Assembly: GCA_034406715.1 (NCBI GenBank)
Contig: CP137870.1
Span: forward strand, 992,001 to 1,056,000
Reading direction: 5' to 3'
DNA from: Rhodotorula mucilaginosa
Lineage: Eukaryota > Basidiomycota > Microbotryomycetes > Sporidiobolales > Sporidiobolaceae
Length of the DNA stretch: 64,000 nucleotides
Below the pieces are notes generated by a model, which had not been told where the DNA came from, did no database searches, and saw nothing but the letters and a program-made list of their open reading frames with translations. The position numbers and the translations under genes were made by a program. Shown in pieces: positions 1 to 11,849 of the stretch. How positions within the stretch are numbered: the stretch's first letter is position 1; every line of letters begins with the position of its first letter.

Positions 1-3000
1 GGGGAAGGAATGTGAGCAACGCGCCGACGATGATCAGTCTTGAAACGAGCGCGCTCACCTTGTACTTGCCCTTGACACCCTTCGGTCGTCCCGCGATACC
101 GCGATTCGGTCCGCGAGCGACTACGAGCTTGGTCTCGGGCTTCTTGGTCTTACCCGCCTTGGCCGACCGAGCGAGGACCTTGGCAATCGAAGCGGCCTTT
201 TCCTTCTCGGTCAACCCGTTCTCCTCGTCGTCGTTGATCCCCTGCGCCTTGGCCTTCATCTTCTCGAGGCGGCGGATCGTCCGCATCTTCTTGCGCGCCT
301 TGGCCTCGGCAACCTTCTTGATCGGGCGCGCGTTCAGCTCGCGCTGCTTGTCCCGAATGGCCTGGACGGCGTCCTTAGTAATCGGGATGTTGTGACGGAA
401 GTGACGCTGTTCGTCGTCGATGAACCACGACGGGAGGCCGTCGCCGCCGACGACGTCGGTGTGGCGGTTGAAGCCCTCGTCGACCAGCTGCGTCCGCGTC
501 CGCTCCTGGTTGACGAGCTGCTGAGCCAGCGTCATCGCTTCCGCCGTCGTCAAGCCGAGCTCTGGAGGAGGAAACAGGGTCAGGAACGAGCATACGCGCG
601 TGCGAAGAGGAGAAAGTATGGTACGCACTGGCTATCCGCTCCGCCTTTTCAATCTCTGCCTTCTCCTCCGCGTCAATGTCGGCCTCCTCCTCCATCTCCT
701 CGTCCTCCTCAAACTCTTCCCGAGCGCCGTCAAAGTCGTCATCGCTTTCCGAGTCGCCCTCCTCTTCTGCGCCGTCCTCTTGGTCCTCATCATCCTCATC
801 TTCGTCCAGCTCATCCCAGACGCTCTTGACGCCTTCGTCGTCCTCTTCGAAGCTCTCGTCCTCCTCCTCCTCGGCATCGGACGCGTCGTCGTCTCCGCCG
901 TTCAAGAGGGCGTCGAGCCCACCGGGCAAACCCTTGAAAGCGGGCTGGTCGAACCACATCTCGGCTTGACGCGATTTCGCACTCGACGAGAGAACCTTTT
1001 CCGCCTTGAGGTTGGTGAGCAGACCCGCCTTCTTCTTCTTCTCGGCAGCAGTGGCGGCAGCGGTAGTCTTGGCTTTGGCGGCCGGTGCAGACGGCTTGGT
1101 CGCCTTGGACGGCACCAGCTGCGTCTCGACCTCCTCGTCGGACGAGTCGCCTTCGCTCTCGGAAGGCTGCGGCGCCGGATCAAAGTCCTCCTCGTCGTCG
1201 TGGTCACTCTCGTCCGAGTCTTTGTCGTCGTCGTCGCTGTTGAAGCCGCGGAACTCGCCCCCCTCGGCCATCGCCCGCTTGCGACGCTGCTCCTTGACCT
1301 TGTGCTTGGCGTCCCGCTCGAGCTTCGTTTGCTGGTACGATTCGTACAGGAGGTCAAGCGACTCTTCGAGCCGACGAGCTTTGCGCTCCGAGTCGGAAGC
1401 GTCCGAGTCGTACTCGTCTTCGCCTTCGCCTTCGAAATCGCGTCGGACCGCGCCCTCCGGAATCGGGTTGATCGGCCGTCCGGGCATCCCGTCCAGCTCG
1501 TCCTCGTCGCTCATCTCGTCATCGCTGCCGAGGTTGCCGCCCTTGACACCACGGCGAGCCTTGCCGCCTTCGACCTCGCCGAGGTCAAACATCTCCGAGT
1601 CGTCGACGAGGTCCTGCCGCTCGAGACCGATATCCATCGGCGTCACCATGTTGAGCTGCATCCGCTGAACTTCGCGTGCCTTCTTCTCGTTGGCACGACG
1701 ACGCTCGCGACGCTTCTTGAATGCCTCGTCGCGGGCGAGGCGCTCGAGCTCGTTCGTGAGCTGCTCCTCCTCGTCGATCGGCTCGACCTCGATGTTCGCG
1801 TCGGCTGCTTCAACTGCCTCGGGCTTGCCGTCGAGACCAAGCTGCAGGAATGCACGTGTGTCAGCTACACCCCGAGAGACGAGGACACTAAAACCGAGGT
1901 ACTCACATCCTCGCGGATTTCCGTCCGGTACTTGAGCAACATCTTGAAGTCCTTCTTGCCGAGAACCTTCAAGTCATCAACGCACGCCTTGATCTCGCCC
2001 GTCGTCAAAGGGTTCTTCAGCAGCCTGTTAGAAGCAAGTTAATTAGTCCCGTGAATTCGAGCCCCACGTCCGCACGTGCATGAACGACTCACTCCTTGTC
2101 CTCTGCTTCCGCCCACCGCATCCGGTTGACCATACTGAGGACACCGATCGGGTCCGGGTGCCGGATCCACTCCATGACCCTGCACTCTTTGTACAAGATC
2201 CGGTCGTCGTCGTCGTAACCCTCACGCTGCTTGCGCTTCTTCTCGGGCGCAAACACGTTGAGCGAGGCGGGCGTCATGACGTCCTTGGTCGTGACATGCT
2301 TGCCTTCGAGTTTCGACAGCGGGTTGGTCTTGGATTTGGCGATCCGAGCCAGCTTGGTCGAACTGGCCCCCTCGGCGGCGGCGTCGTCGAGTTCGCCTTC
2401 GAGTTCGTCGCCGTCGCGGACGCGCTTGTTCTTCTTGCTGGCGTTGGTTTCTTCCTCCTCGTCTGCGATCGCGTCGACTTCGGCAAAGACGAACTTGGGG
2501 TTCAGGAGCTTGGGGTCGATCTTGGCCGGAGCGAGGTAACCCTGGCAGGTGACGAAGATTTCGGCCGAGACGTTACGCGACGACGGCGGCTTGGTCGCCT
2601 CAACCTTGGTGAAAAGCTGGTTGAAGACCCAAAGAAGCGAGTTGTAGTCTTTCGAACGGAACACCTTGGTGCAGAAGGTACCGCCCGGGCGGAGGAACTC
2701 GACAGCGAGCTTAAGCGACGCGAGTACAAGCTCGACTTGGGTGAAGGCGTCCTGAACCCATGCGGAACCGACGTTCGGCGCTCCGTCGTGCAAGACACTG
2801 CAGAATGGGCGAAATGCTTGTCAGGATTCGGGGTTAGTGGCGGGAGAGCAAGCAAGGGGGTGAAAACGCACACGTCTGCCTTCCAGTCCTTCATTTCGGC
2901 GCGGAGAGCTCGTCGGCAGCTCTCGGTGGTGATATCTTCGACGAGGGTGATACACCTCGGGATGGGCTTGATCGGGACCAAGTCGACACCGATGATGATC

Positions 3001-3512
3001 GAGTTTTGTTGCGGCATCTGCTTGGCCGCGACTTGCAGCCAACCTCCCGGAGCGGCACACAGATCGATGACACATTTGGCCGAGGCGAGAAAATCGTATT
3101 TGCGGTTCAGCTGGACGAGCTTGAAGGCGGAACGGGCGCGGTAGCCTTGTTCTCTGCGCGCGAGGGCGAGGGTGAAGAGGAGATCAAATCAGCAGGTGAA
3201 GGCGGAGCGACTGGCGCAACTGATCTGCGAGGACTCACTTGGCAAGTTGGTACCTGGAGAGAGGTGCATCCGGGTGGCAAGGCTCAGTCACAATCTCTAT
3301 GGCTGTGCGTCCGGTACTGGGAAAGATGCGCACCACTTGTCAAGACGTCCTGCGGAGGTGCAGAGTGTCAGTACTCGGAAGCGGGCTCGTGCACTCGGCA
3401 AGGCTAGGACGCACCCTTTCCGGTCTTTTTCTGATCTTTACCCTGTTTGTAGGGGGAACGCAAGCCAGGGTCAGCGGATGGTGGCGGTGAAAGTCAGCGA
3501 GCGACTGACCAT
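1..3512 (-). CDS. SPB1: SPB1, nucleolar 2'-O-ribose rRNA methyltransferase (3' end outside window)
   Basis: FtsJ/RrmJ-family methyltransferase that modifies the 27S/25S rRNA A-loop during 60S assembly. The N-terminus reads through several introns as [33 protein letters not shown], followed by the SAM-binding stretch [15 protein letters not shown] and HDGAPNVG with the [15 protein letters not shown] motif. The C-terminal half (about 1-1840) is acidic, then carries the Spb1-specific tail with [15 protein letters not shown] and [10 protein letters not shown]. An intron donor follows KGKYK at about position 53, so the last short exon lies beyond the window. The first coding exon is only the ATG (3512-3510). 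A 15-nt exon lies at 3253-3239. Other introns fall near 2820, 2040-2095, 1845-1900 and 570-625. Family assignment is very secure; some exon edges are estimates. Confidence 0.95.
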
Positions 3513-4146
3513 GATGGCAGGGTCAGGCTAGGAGGGCCGTGTGGGTTCGGCAGGCAGTCGAAAGAGAAGCAAGCACGAGCACGGCAGACCAAGGCTATGC
3601 AAGGTTGCGCGTGTGTGTGTGCAACTGCCTTGCGAGCGTTTTCGCGGTTGCAATTGCTTCAACGCGTTTGAGCTCGACGAGCCGAGTGACTCAGGGGAGG
3701 CTTCCGAGCGGGTGGCCGTTCCGGTTCATCCGCGCCGCGCACTTTTTTGGGGGAGAGAGCGGGGCGGAGGAAGAAGCCGGTCTTGCAACTGGTCGGCTGT
3801 GCACAGCAAGCTTGTCCGTGGTGCTCACCTCCAGCGAGAGCAGCAATCGCACTCGCACTCGCTCAACGAACCGCTTTCCTCAACTGCGCAGCGCCTGCTC
3901 TTCTCGCCGCCTCAAGACTCGCCCGACTCGGACGCACCACCTCGTTTCGGACAGCCGCACTGCCCCATAATCCGCGGCATCTCGACCCGCTCCCTTGCGC
4001 GTATCTCCACCAGGAGCCTCGAATCAAGGCAGATCGTGCCTAAACGATACCGGCCACAAAGACCGGTCATCCGGGCAACTGAGCGACTTGTCCTGCGGCC
4101 TGGGGATCCCCACGCCAACCACTAGACCGCCGCAAAGTCTAGCCGT
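3513..4146. promoter_or_regulatory. Divergent intergenic region between SPB1 and pantothenate kinase
   Basis: 634 bp separate the two start codons, which face away from each other, so both promoters must lie here. There are short open frames but none shows family resemblance or convincing codon use. No repeats or RNA genes were seen. Confidence 0.5.
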
Positions 4147-6541
4147 ATGGAAGACTCGCAGTTGCCATCGCCGGCAGGGACGCAGCTCCTCGTAGACGTG
4201 CGAGGGGCAGAGATCGTCTCGAGCAATTCCGAAGAGTGAGTCTCTCGTCCCCGTTTCATCATTGCGACCCTCGAGCCCCCTCACCTCCCAGTCAAAGCCA
4301 CCTATTCTTAGCCGGGGCGGAGCATACGAGCTACTGACCTAGAACACCTGGCCCGGCAGCCCCGAAGTGTACCTGCCGCATCATGAAGAGATGATCTCTC
4401 ACATCGCGATCGATGTCAGTTCTGGCCCCGTTTGCGTCCTACAGAGGGGGGAACTTCTTGCTGACACACGCCGCTTGACTGTATAGATCGGCGGATCGCT
4501 CGCCAAAGTCGTCTACTTTACCCGCGCAGCTCCGAGCAGTTCTCGTAGCGTGCCGAACGGGACCACCGCCTTGTCGTCGTCCTCGGCGACTCCCGTCTCG
4601 TCCTCCTCCCACCAAGGCGACGTTGCCTCTCCTATTCCTTCCACGTCCAAGAGCGATCCGACTCAGTGGGAACCGCGAAGGACGCCCTCGCCGCCTCAGC
4701 ATGCCCAGCCGAACGGCGTTCTCGGTCCGAAATCGCTCGCGCAGGAACAGCAACGACCGCCGTCCCAGTCTCGGCCGGCTTCCTCGCGCGCCCTCCAATC
4801 TCACTTGCGCAGGCGATCGTCGACGTCTCGGATCCCGTCGGGAGGTCGGCTCAACTTCGTCAAATTCGAGACGTCCGACCTCTCTTCGCTCATCACCTAT
4901 CTCGAGACGCTCATCTCGTCGTCGGCGCAAGCGAACCGGGTCCCGCTCGACGTCATGCGACGCAACGTCAAGATTATGGCGACGGGAGGAGGAGCTCACA
5001 AATTCTACCAAGAGTTGCACGAACGGTTGGGGATCGAAGTCCGCCGCGAGGAGGAGATGGAGTGCCTCGTCCTCGGACTCAGTTTCGTCATGGAGATCCC
5101 GAACGAAGTCTTTTGGTACTCGGACGAGTTGATCCAGGCCGTCTCGCACCCGCAACAACGCGCCTTGTCCTCCGTGACGATCCCGTCGACGCCCGGATCG
5201 AGCGCAACCCCGCTGCCCTTGCCTCCGAACGGATTCGAGCTGCCATCCCCTGTCCCGCCCGTGCTGCAACAGCCTCCGTCCGCGCGCGCAGCACTCGGGC
5301 CGGTCGCCTCCTCGGTCAAGTCGACGCCGTCCCACTCGGCGCAATCTTCCGTTTCGTCCCTCGCTGTGCCTTCCGATCCTTCTCGACCTTCTGCACCGTC
5401 GGTCTCGTCGTCATCAACATCAGAAACCGGATCAGTACCGCCTTCTTCACTCCCGCCGAACGAAGAAGAATTGCCGCGACCGTCGCCGAACCCGCCTCAA
5501 TACAGCCTCAAGTTTGACTCGTCGCCTTCGCCCGCCCAGTTCCCTTGCCTGCTCGTCAATATCGGGTCGGGCGTCAGCATCATCAAGATTGACGACTATG
5601 GCAAATTTGAGCGGATCAGCGGAACGAGTCTCGGAGGGGGGACGCTCTGGGGTCTGCTGAGCCTGCTGACGGGCGCAAAGAGCTTTGATGGTGCGTGAGC
5701 TTCGGCGGGTCTCATTCTGCCCTCGTGGCTCGGACGGATCCAGCACCAGAGGCTGATTCCACTCGTTCTCTGAATCTCTCACGTACAGATATGCTCGCGC
5801 TCGCCGACAAGGGCGACAACTCGTCCGTCGACATGCTCGTCGGCGACATCTACGGCCAAGACTATCAAAAGATCGGGCTCAAGTCTTCGACGATCGCGTC
5901 CTCGTTCGGCAAGGTGTTCCGACGAGGCGAAGGTCACGGAGACGCGCTCGGCGAGGAGGACGAGGAGGAGCGAAGGAAGAGCTTCAAACCCGAGGACATT
6001 AGCCGGAGTCTCCTCTACGCCATCTCGAACAACATTGGCCAGATTGCGTGAGTTTTCTTTGCTGAACATGGGTCCTTCTTGCATCATCGATCATCGAGGT
6101 ACTGACATGTTCCTGCGCGCGCGTGTTTACAGCTACATGAACGCCGAGAAGCACAACCTCGACCGGATCTACTTTGGCGGTGGTTTCATCCGCGGTCACG
6201 CCGCGACCATCTCGACCCTCTCTTACGCTATCCGGTTCTGGTCCAAGGGAACGAAGCGGGCCCTCTTTCTCCGACACGAAGGCTACCTCGGCGGGATCGG
6301 CGCGTGGCTCAAAAACATTGGCGCAGGGCCGACGACGGCAACCGCACCGGGATCGGGGTCGGGGGCGGGGTCGGGGTCGGGCCGGACGACGCCTGCGGAG
6401 CGGGAGCGGGTGCCAAATGGGTTGGCGCTCAGTACCTCGGAGGAGGAGAAGGGGCACGGCCGCGAGGGAGAAGCTGAAGGCACGGAGCGGAGATCGAGAG
6501 TCGACGACGTGCCTGGCGCAGTCCCGGCTCTTGTAGCATAG
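4147..6541 (+). CDS. Type II (eukaryotic, Fumble-type) pantothenate kinase
   Basis: Phosphorylates pantothenate, the first committed step of coenzyme A synthesis. Exon 1 starts at 4147 ([11 protein letters not shown]). It joins through an intron ending near 4358 to [19 protein letters not shown], and then to [11 protein letters not shown], the family's N-terminal ATP-binding start. Later landmarks are [89 protein letters not shown], and the C-terminal [20 protein letters not shown] and [17 protein letters not shown]. Introns lie near 5692-5788 and 6050-6130. Two Ser/Pro-rich insertions of roughly 105-115 residues interrupt the fold (about 4525-4845 and 5155-5495), plus a Gly/Ser-rich C-terminal tail. 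Tail-to-tail with the downstream reductase. Secure. Confidence 0.93.
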
Positions 6542-6648
6542 ACTTCCCAATCAGAAGACATACAAACAGGCATCCCGGGGGCACAGCGGAAGAAGCCCTT
6601 CACTCGAGAGATGCGCTCGCTGATCAGACTATGGTGGTGAACCCCATC

Positions 6649-6666
6649 TTTTTTTTTTTTTTTTTT
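6649..6666. repeat. 18-nt poly-T tract between convergent genes
   Basis: An unbroken run of T lies between the pantothenate kinase stop (6541) and the aldo/keto reductase stop (6712). On the minus strand it reads as poly-A just after the reductase stop. It may be part of the 3' end region of either gene, or a simple homopolymer prone to length error. Confidence 0.7.
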
Positions 6667-6711
6667 GCGTATCTGCGGCAAGAGGAAAGCTACGGGGACC
6701 GGGCGTGCTCT

Positions 6712-8176
6712 TCAAGGCACGGTGGAAACCTCCCAGTCTGTGACCAAGAACTCGTCCAGAGTGAGGAGGCGGTCGAGGTCTTCCTTGTCGAGGACAAAGT
6801 CGAACACGTTGGCGTTGTCGGCGATCCGGTTCTTCTTTGTCGATTTCGGAATGACGATGAAGCCCTGCAGAACGGGATCCGTATGAGCGCAGCCGACACT
6901 CTAAAGACAGAACCCGAAAGGCGGGCGAGATTTGAGTGTAAAGTGCGCCACTCACGCTGTCGAGCCCGTACCGGATCAGGATCTGCGCCGGCGACTTTTT
7001 GTACTTTTTCGCGAGTTCGACAATGACGGGGTGGTCGAACCGTTCGCCGCGGACGAGCGGCGCCCACGCTTCGAGGACAATGTTCTTCGATTGGCAGTAC
7101 TTGACGAGCTCGACTCGGGTCATGAAAGGGTGCAGGTCCTGCATCAAGAGAGAGGTGAGCCTTCGATCAATCGCCCACAGGGGGGTTCAGGGAGGTGTCG
7201 ACGCACGATTTGGTCGACGGCCGGGATGTACTTGGGCTTGCGAGCGAGGAGGTCCTCGAGATGCTTGACCCCAAAGTTGCTGTCGGGCCGCGAAAAGCGC
7301 GGTCAGCGTCCATCTCGAACGCGGAAAGCCGTCCGCCCGGGGAAAGTCACGCACCTGACTCCGATGGACCGGACTTTGCCCGAATCCTTTGCGCGACAGC
7401 AACCTTCCCACATCGCCGCGCGCACGTCCGGCCCTCCGGTCGGGTCATGGATCAAGTACAGATCGATGTAGTCGAGTCCGGCCTTTTGCAGCGAAGCGTC
7501 GACGCACTTTTCCACCCAGGCGGGGTCGGTCCGGTTGTGCATGAGCTTGGTGGTGAAAGAGATTTCGGACCGAGGGGTGCCCGACTTGGCGATAAAGTCG
7601 TTGATGGCGCGGCCACAGTCGGCTTCGTTCTCGTACCATTCGGCGCCTGTTTCATATGTATGTGTTTTTTCAGAGGTCCGTCAGTTTCTTGGTGCTCCCT
7701 TGCTTCAGTCGGGAGATTGGACTATGCGTCTGACCATCGATATGCTAGAGAACATGGAGGACACGCTGGCGTCAGCAAAAGGGGAAGAGATCCTGCTTGC
7801 TGCGCGAGTGAACGTACCCGATATCCAGCCTAGAGACGCGCATCAATTGCACGGGAGCCAATCTGAAGTTAGTGTCGGTTACCAATCACGGACACCAGAG
7901 CCCTTGCCACACAGTGTGTTCCGCCCGGAGCAAGGGGTTGAGGTGGGGGGAAGGGAGAGAGCCACACGCACCTCGAGCGCCCAAGTCACAGCGTTGTACG
8001 TCTCCTCTCCAGGCTCAGTCACATACACGCCTGCGTGTGCGCAAGTCCTCAGCGGCCGTCGCGTGCTCCTGTGGGTTCCAACTTCGGTCTGACCGTGACG
8101 TACCGAGTCCGAAGCGAGGATACGAGTTGCCGTCGTTGAGCGGGATCCGAGACGTGAGCGAGTACGTGTCGGGCAT
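6712..8176 (-). CDS. Aldo/keto reductase (AKR superfamily)
   Basis: NADPH-dependent carbonyl reductase of the small AKR type. It starts at 8176 with MPDTYSLTSRIPLNDGNSYP and RFGLG. Further exons give YNAVTWALE, then GSRAIDARAEWYENEADCG (catalytic Asp and Tyr), FTTKL (catalytic Lys) and LYLIHDP (catalytic His). These are followed by SIGVR, NFGVKHLEDLL, a barrel with EAWAPL and SPAQILIRYGL, and the C-terminal GFIVIPKSTKKNRI cofactor-phosphate loop. The protein ends LLTLDEFLVTDWEVSTVP. At least six introns are needed. The donor after RAIDAR (GTCTCT, about 7820) is weak, so that join is the least certain. All four catalytic positions are present. The substrate cannot be told from sequence. Confidence 0.9.
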
Positions 8177-8368
8177 GCTTTCTCTAACGTTGCCGTAAGT
8201 CGAGGATAGATCGAGGAGAGAAAGCGTGGCGAAAGGGAGAAGCGTCAACTTGGCCGGTGCGGAAAGAGTGGCCGAAGAGGGAAGGAAAAACAGGGACCGA
8301 GCAAAACCAGACACGCTTCTGATACAGTGATTGCCAACAGGTATGCACAGGGAAGAGGCGCTGTATGA

Positions 8369-9511
8369 CTACCGCACATAGCTTGTCGGAACGAGCCCTT
8401 CCGACCCGACCGAATTTCGGCATTTCAACCAGTCGCTCGACACTGCGCGAAAGAGGCCGCCGGGCGGATATATTAGTCGTCTGGTGAGGGCTGCTAGGTT
8501 CATCCCGATAGGTGGGAAGTCTTTCGGACCCAGGCTGGGGAGAAACCCGACGAGGAATGGAAACTCACCCGTCTCGATGACCGTCAGGTGCTCTCCTTCT
8601 GCGATGGGCAACTCGTCTATCGACGATCCTTCATAGTCGTACACGGCCTGGACCGTCCTCACTGATGCGCCCGGTGCGCTGTGGGCTATCGGGGTAGACG
8701 TCCTAGTTCCCTCCGTCGTCGCGGCGCCGCCCGGTTCGATCCCGGCCCGCTTTGGCGGAGGCGCGAATGACTTGATCGCTTGCTTCGCGCCGGCGACGTA
8801 AAGCGGACTGAGAGCTTTCTGCTTCTCCAGCTCGGCTTTGTTGAGTGGGCCTTTGGAGGCGAATAGGGATTTCGTCAACTGCAAGGGGAGGGGGAAGGTC
8901 AGCCTGCGCGTTGCCTTTTTCTGGTTAGGAGCTTTTTATTCGCAGCTGCTCGAGCCCATGAGCCATGACCACCAAGGTATGGTTGGTGTATGAATCGCAA
9001 TTGTACTGGTCGCTTGTAGATGCCCAGCGAAATGGTGGGAAAGAGACTGACCGCAGACCCGGACGAGGCGTCGAACCCGCCGGCCGTTTCTGCTCGCCGT
9101 AGCGGGTGGTCAGCTGATTGAAAGACTCGCAGCAGACTCTTGCGCGGACTCACTCTGCTGTGGCTCGAGTCCGGCCGGTTTCCGAGGTCCAGTCGTCGGT
9201 CGCTCCCTTGGCGGCGAGGTGGGAGTTGGCGGTTGTGTCCGGGCCGCTGTCCGCGAGGCGGGTGTAGGTACGGGTGCGACTGTTCTCCTCGCTGGTAGTG
9301 CTGGTTCTCCGCTCGTAGCTAGTGGTGGTGTAGACGATGCTTCGGGTCGAGATGATGATGATGAAGTGGGGTAAGGACGGTGGAAGTACTCGGCGAGGAG
9401 AGAGTGGAACGCTTGCCGCTCTTGCGGATCTGAGAGCGCATCTGCCCACATTGCGGATCGTGTATACCTCGGGAGGTCAGGGAGTGAGTGGGGAGAGAGA
9501 GACGTGCTCAT
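8369..9511 (-). CDS. SH3-domain protein, probable cytoskeletal/endocytic adaptor
   Basis: Exons join as MSTSLSPHSLPDLPRYTRSA (start 9511), a Pro/Thr-rich linker ending GLEPQQ, then TDHPLRRAETAGGFDASSGS. Next comes LTKSLFASKGPLNKAELEKQ and a C-terminal SH3 domain: TVQAVYDYEGSSIDELPIAE, GEHLTVIETG, intron, DWLKCRN, EGLVPTSYVR, stop. The ALYDY-like start, the Trp and the terminal P-x-x-Y motif typical of SH3 domains are all visible. Introns lie near 9150-9120, 9050-8882 and 8565-8455. The N-terminal half is not a family I recognise. Binding of proline-rich ligands is inferred from the domain. The next in-frame Met, before WADALSD, is an alternative start. Confidence 0.8.
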
Positions 9512-9578
9512 CGTCACAGCGGTCACTCACTCGTTGTTATCATCCTCACTCTGGGCCTGCAGGTCTGACGGGCCTCGT

Positions 9579-11642
9579 ATGGCACCGAAACATGCAATCT
9601 TCACCGTGCACAGTGGATCAGACGCAGACTCGAACCCCGCCTCGAGGTCCAACAGTACCGACCGCAACTCGCAGTCGCCGCAGCGCAGACCGATCCTCCT
9701 CCACCACGCCAGCTCGCACGGGTCAGGGCGTCACTTTCTCCACACTGATCCAGACGCATTCGAGACGCCCGTCCACCACCTCGTCGCCGTAGACGAGGAG
9801 GCCGCACTCGAGGCAGACGGGACAGCGCACTCGGAGCGAGACAGCTTGCTCGGACGAGGACGTCAACCAAACCGAGACGTCGACACGCCGACGAAGCGCA
9901 GGCTCACGTGGAGTAGCGGATATGGGACCACCGTCCACAACGGCGGCGGAGGAGGGGGACATGTCGCGAATCACGAAGCTGCGGGCGCCGCCATCAAACG
10001 GCAGGAATCGATCCTGCGCGTCGCGGGCTTGATCGACGACCGCAGCGGCGAGTACGAGCAGTACCGCAAGTCGGACAAGGAGCTCGCCAAGATGAGCAAC
10101 AAGCTCCGCAAGTTCTACGAGAAGCAGAACGAGACCCTCGTACGCTTATCTTCGCGGGGTGCCTCGAACGCTTGTTGACGGACCTGACCTGGAATCCCCC
10201 CTGTTACGACAGGACGCCTTTATCGAGGTGGACGAGATCCTCGAGAATGCGCGCGCCAAGGCCTTGACCGGCGAGCTGATCCCGTCCGTATCTGCCGTGC
10301 GTCCTGATCCGTCCTTCAAGCCTCGTCCAACGAGTTCTGCACAAGAAGTCCGTTGCTCATGGCTAGCGCGGGACTCTTCTTGCACAGAAACACGCCGACA
10401 GCGCAGAAGAAGCTCGTGCGACGATCCGTTGGGCGATCAACCTCAACACGATCGTCAATATCCTCCTCCTCGGCGCAAAGATTGCCATCGTCCTCGTCTC
10501 GCCTTCCATGTCGCTCATCGCGAGCACGGTCGACTCGGCGATGGATTTCTTGTCGACCTTGATCGTGCTCGGCACGAGTCGGTACATCGAGCACCGCGAC
10601 TGGAAGTGAGTCCGTTCCCCCCTGCTCTCGAGCTCGATACCGTTCTCACACTTCATTCTGACGACTCCGGCCGATCGCACCAGGTCCAACTATATCTACC
10701 CGACCGGGAAGCAGCGCATGGAACCTCTCGGCGTCCTCGTCTTTTCAGTCTTCATGATCTCGTCCTTCCTCCAAGTCTTGATCGAATCGATCGGCCGGAT
10801 ACTCGATCCCGCGCATGAGGCACCCCATATACCATATATCGTCCTCGCAGTCATGGGCACTACCATCGTCGTCAAGGCGGCGGTGTGGCTCAGCTGCCGC
10901 GCCATCAAGAGCGCGTCCGTCGAGGCGCTGCAGCAAGACGCCGAGAACGATGTGAGGCGATGGCACACGGACTGGTTGCCTCCCATTACTTTCCCTTCGG
11001 GGTCAACGGGGACTAACTCTGCCTGAGCCTTCTTCCTGCAGATCGTTTTCAACTTTTTCTCCATCCTGTTCCCGTACGCGGGCCAGCTGCTCGCGTTCCG
11101 GTACCTAGATCCCATCGGCGGAGCTCTCCTTTCCCTATATAGTCGGTTTACCCATTCCCCCTCTTTGTCAAGCCGAGTCCGTGCGTCGGTACTGACGTTG
11201 AACCCCCCAGTCATCGTTGAATGGGTCTCGACCCTGCTCGACAACGTCCGCAAACTGACGGGTCGCCGCGCCCCTCCCCACGAACACCAACGCATCGCCT
11301 ACCTCCTGACTCGCTTCTCGCCCCTCGTGACCGCCATCCAGCACTTGTCGCTCTATCACGCCGGGGAGGGCCTCGTCTGCGAAGTCGACATTGTCTTGCC
11401 GCCGGATACGAGTCTGCCCGTCGCGCACAATTTGGGCGAGGCGGCGCAGTATGCGATCGAGCAGCTGAGCGGGATCGAGCGGGCTTTTGTGTGCGTGCGA
11501 AGTTTTCGCAAGGGACGCCCTGACCTGGCGTGTTATCTGTGCTGACGTCTCTCTCTCTCTCTCGCTCCCCTGTCACCCTCACCGCGGAAACAGACACGTC
11601 GATGTCGCGGTGAACCCGCTCTCCGGCCATCTTCAGCGGTGA
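9579..11642 (+). CDS. Cation diffusion facilitator, Mn-type (MTP8-11-like)
   Basis: Divalent metal/proton antiporter of the CDF family, with a long polar cytosolic N-terminus (MAPKHAIFTVHSGSD...) and six predicted membrane spans. TM2 carries STVDSAMDFLST and TM5 carries YLDPIGGALLSLYI. That is the Dxx(x)D/DPxG pattern of the manganese-type subgroup rather than the HxxxD of zinc transporters. SNYIYPTGKQRMEPLGVLVF is the family signature between TM2 and TM3. The C-terminal domain runs VEWVSTLLDN to SGIERAFV-HVDVAVNPLSGHL. Six introns (near 10139-10212, 10290-10383, 10608-10683, 10953-11040, 11141-11210, 11489-11593) rejoin in phase. Location (vacuole, Golgi or mitochondrion) is not evident. Start codons of this gene and the SH3 gene are only 67 bp apart. 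Confidence 0.9.
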
Positions 11643-11849
11643 AATACGACGACTCGACGATGGAATTCGCGACAGAGAGCACACCGCGAGAGCTTGCCGC
11701 TGCTCTTCTCTCCCTCCCTGACCGCTCGGTTCCCTTGACCGGATTCTCGCGCCGCCACTGCTTCTTTCCCATCATGCGCCCCCTCGCCCTTCGTACCGTT
11801 CAACGGATTCCGCCATATCATTCATGTCTCTGCGGAGCTGCTCCGGGGC

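Noticed and set aside
12-395. Plus-strand open frame at the left edge
   Set aside because: It is antisense to the conserved Spb1 C-terminal tail, which has clear family motifs on the minus strand.
600-2042. Long plus-strand open frame of about 480 codons
   Set aside because: Antisense shadow of SPB1, caused by GC-rich codon bias. Its Leu/Val/Arg-rich composition resembles no family.
8731-8750. GGTTCGATCCCGGCC as a tRNA T-arm
   Set aside because: No matching A-box or acceptor stem nearby, and it lies in the SH3 gene's coding exon.
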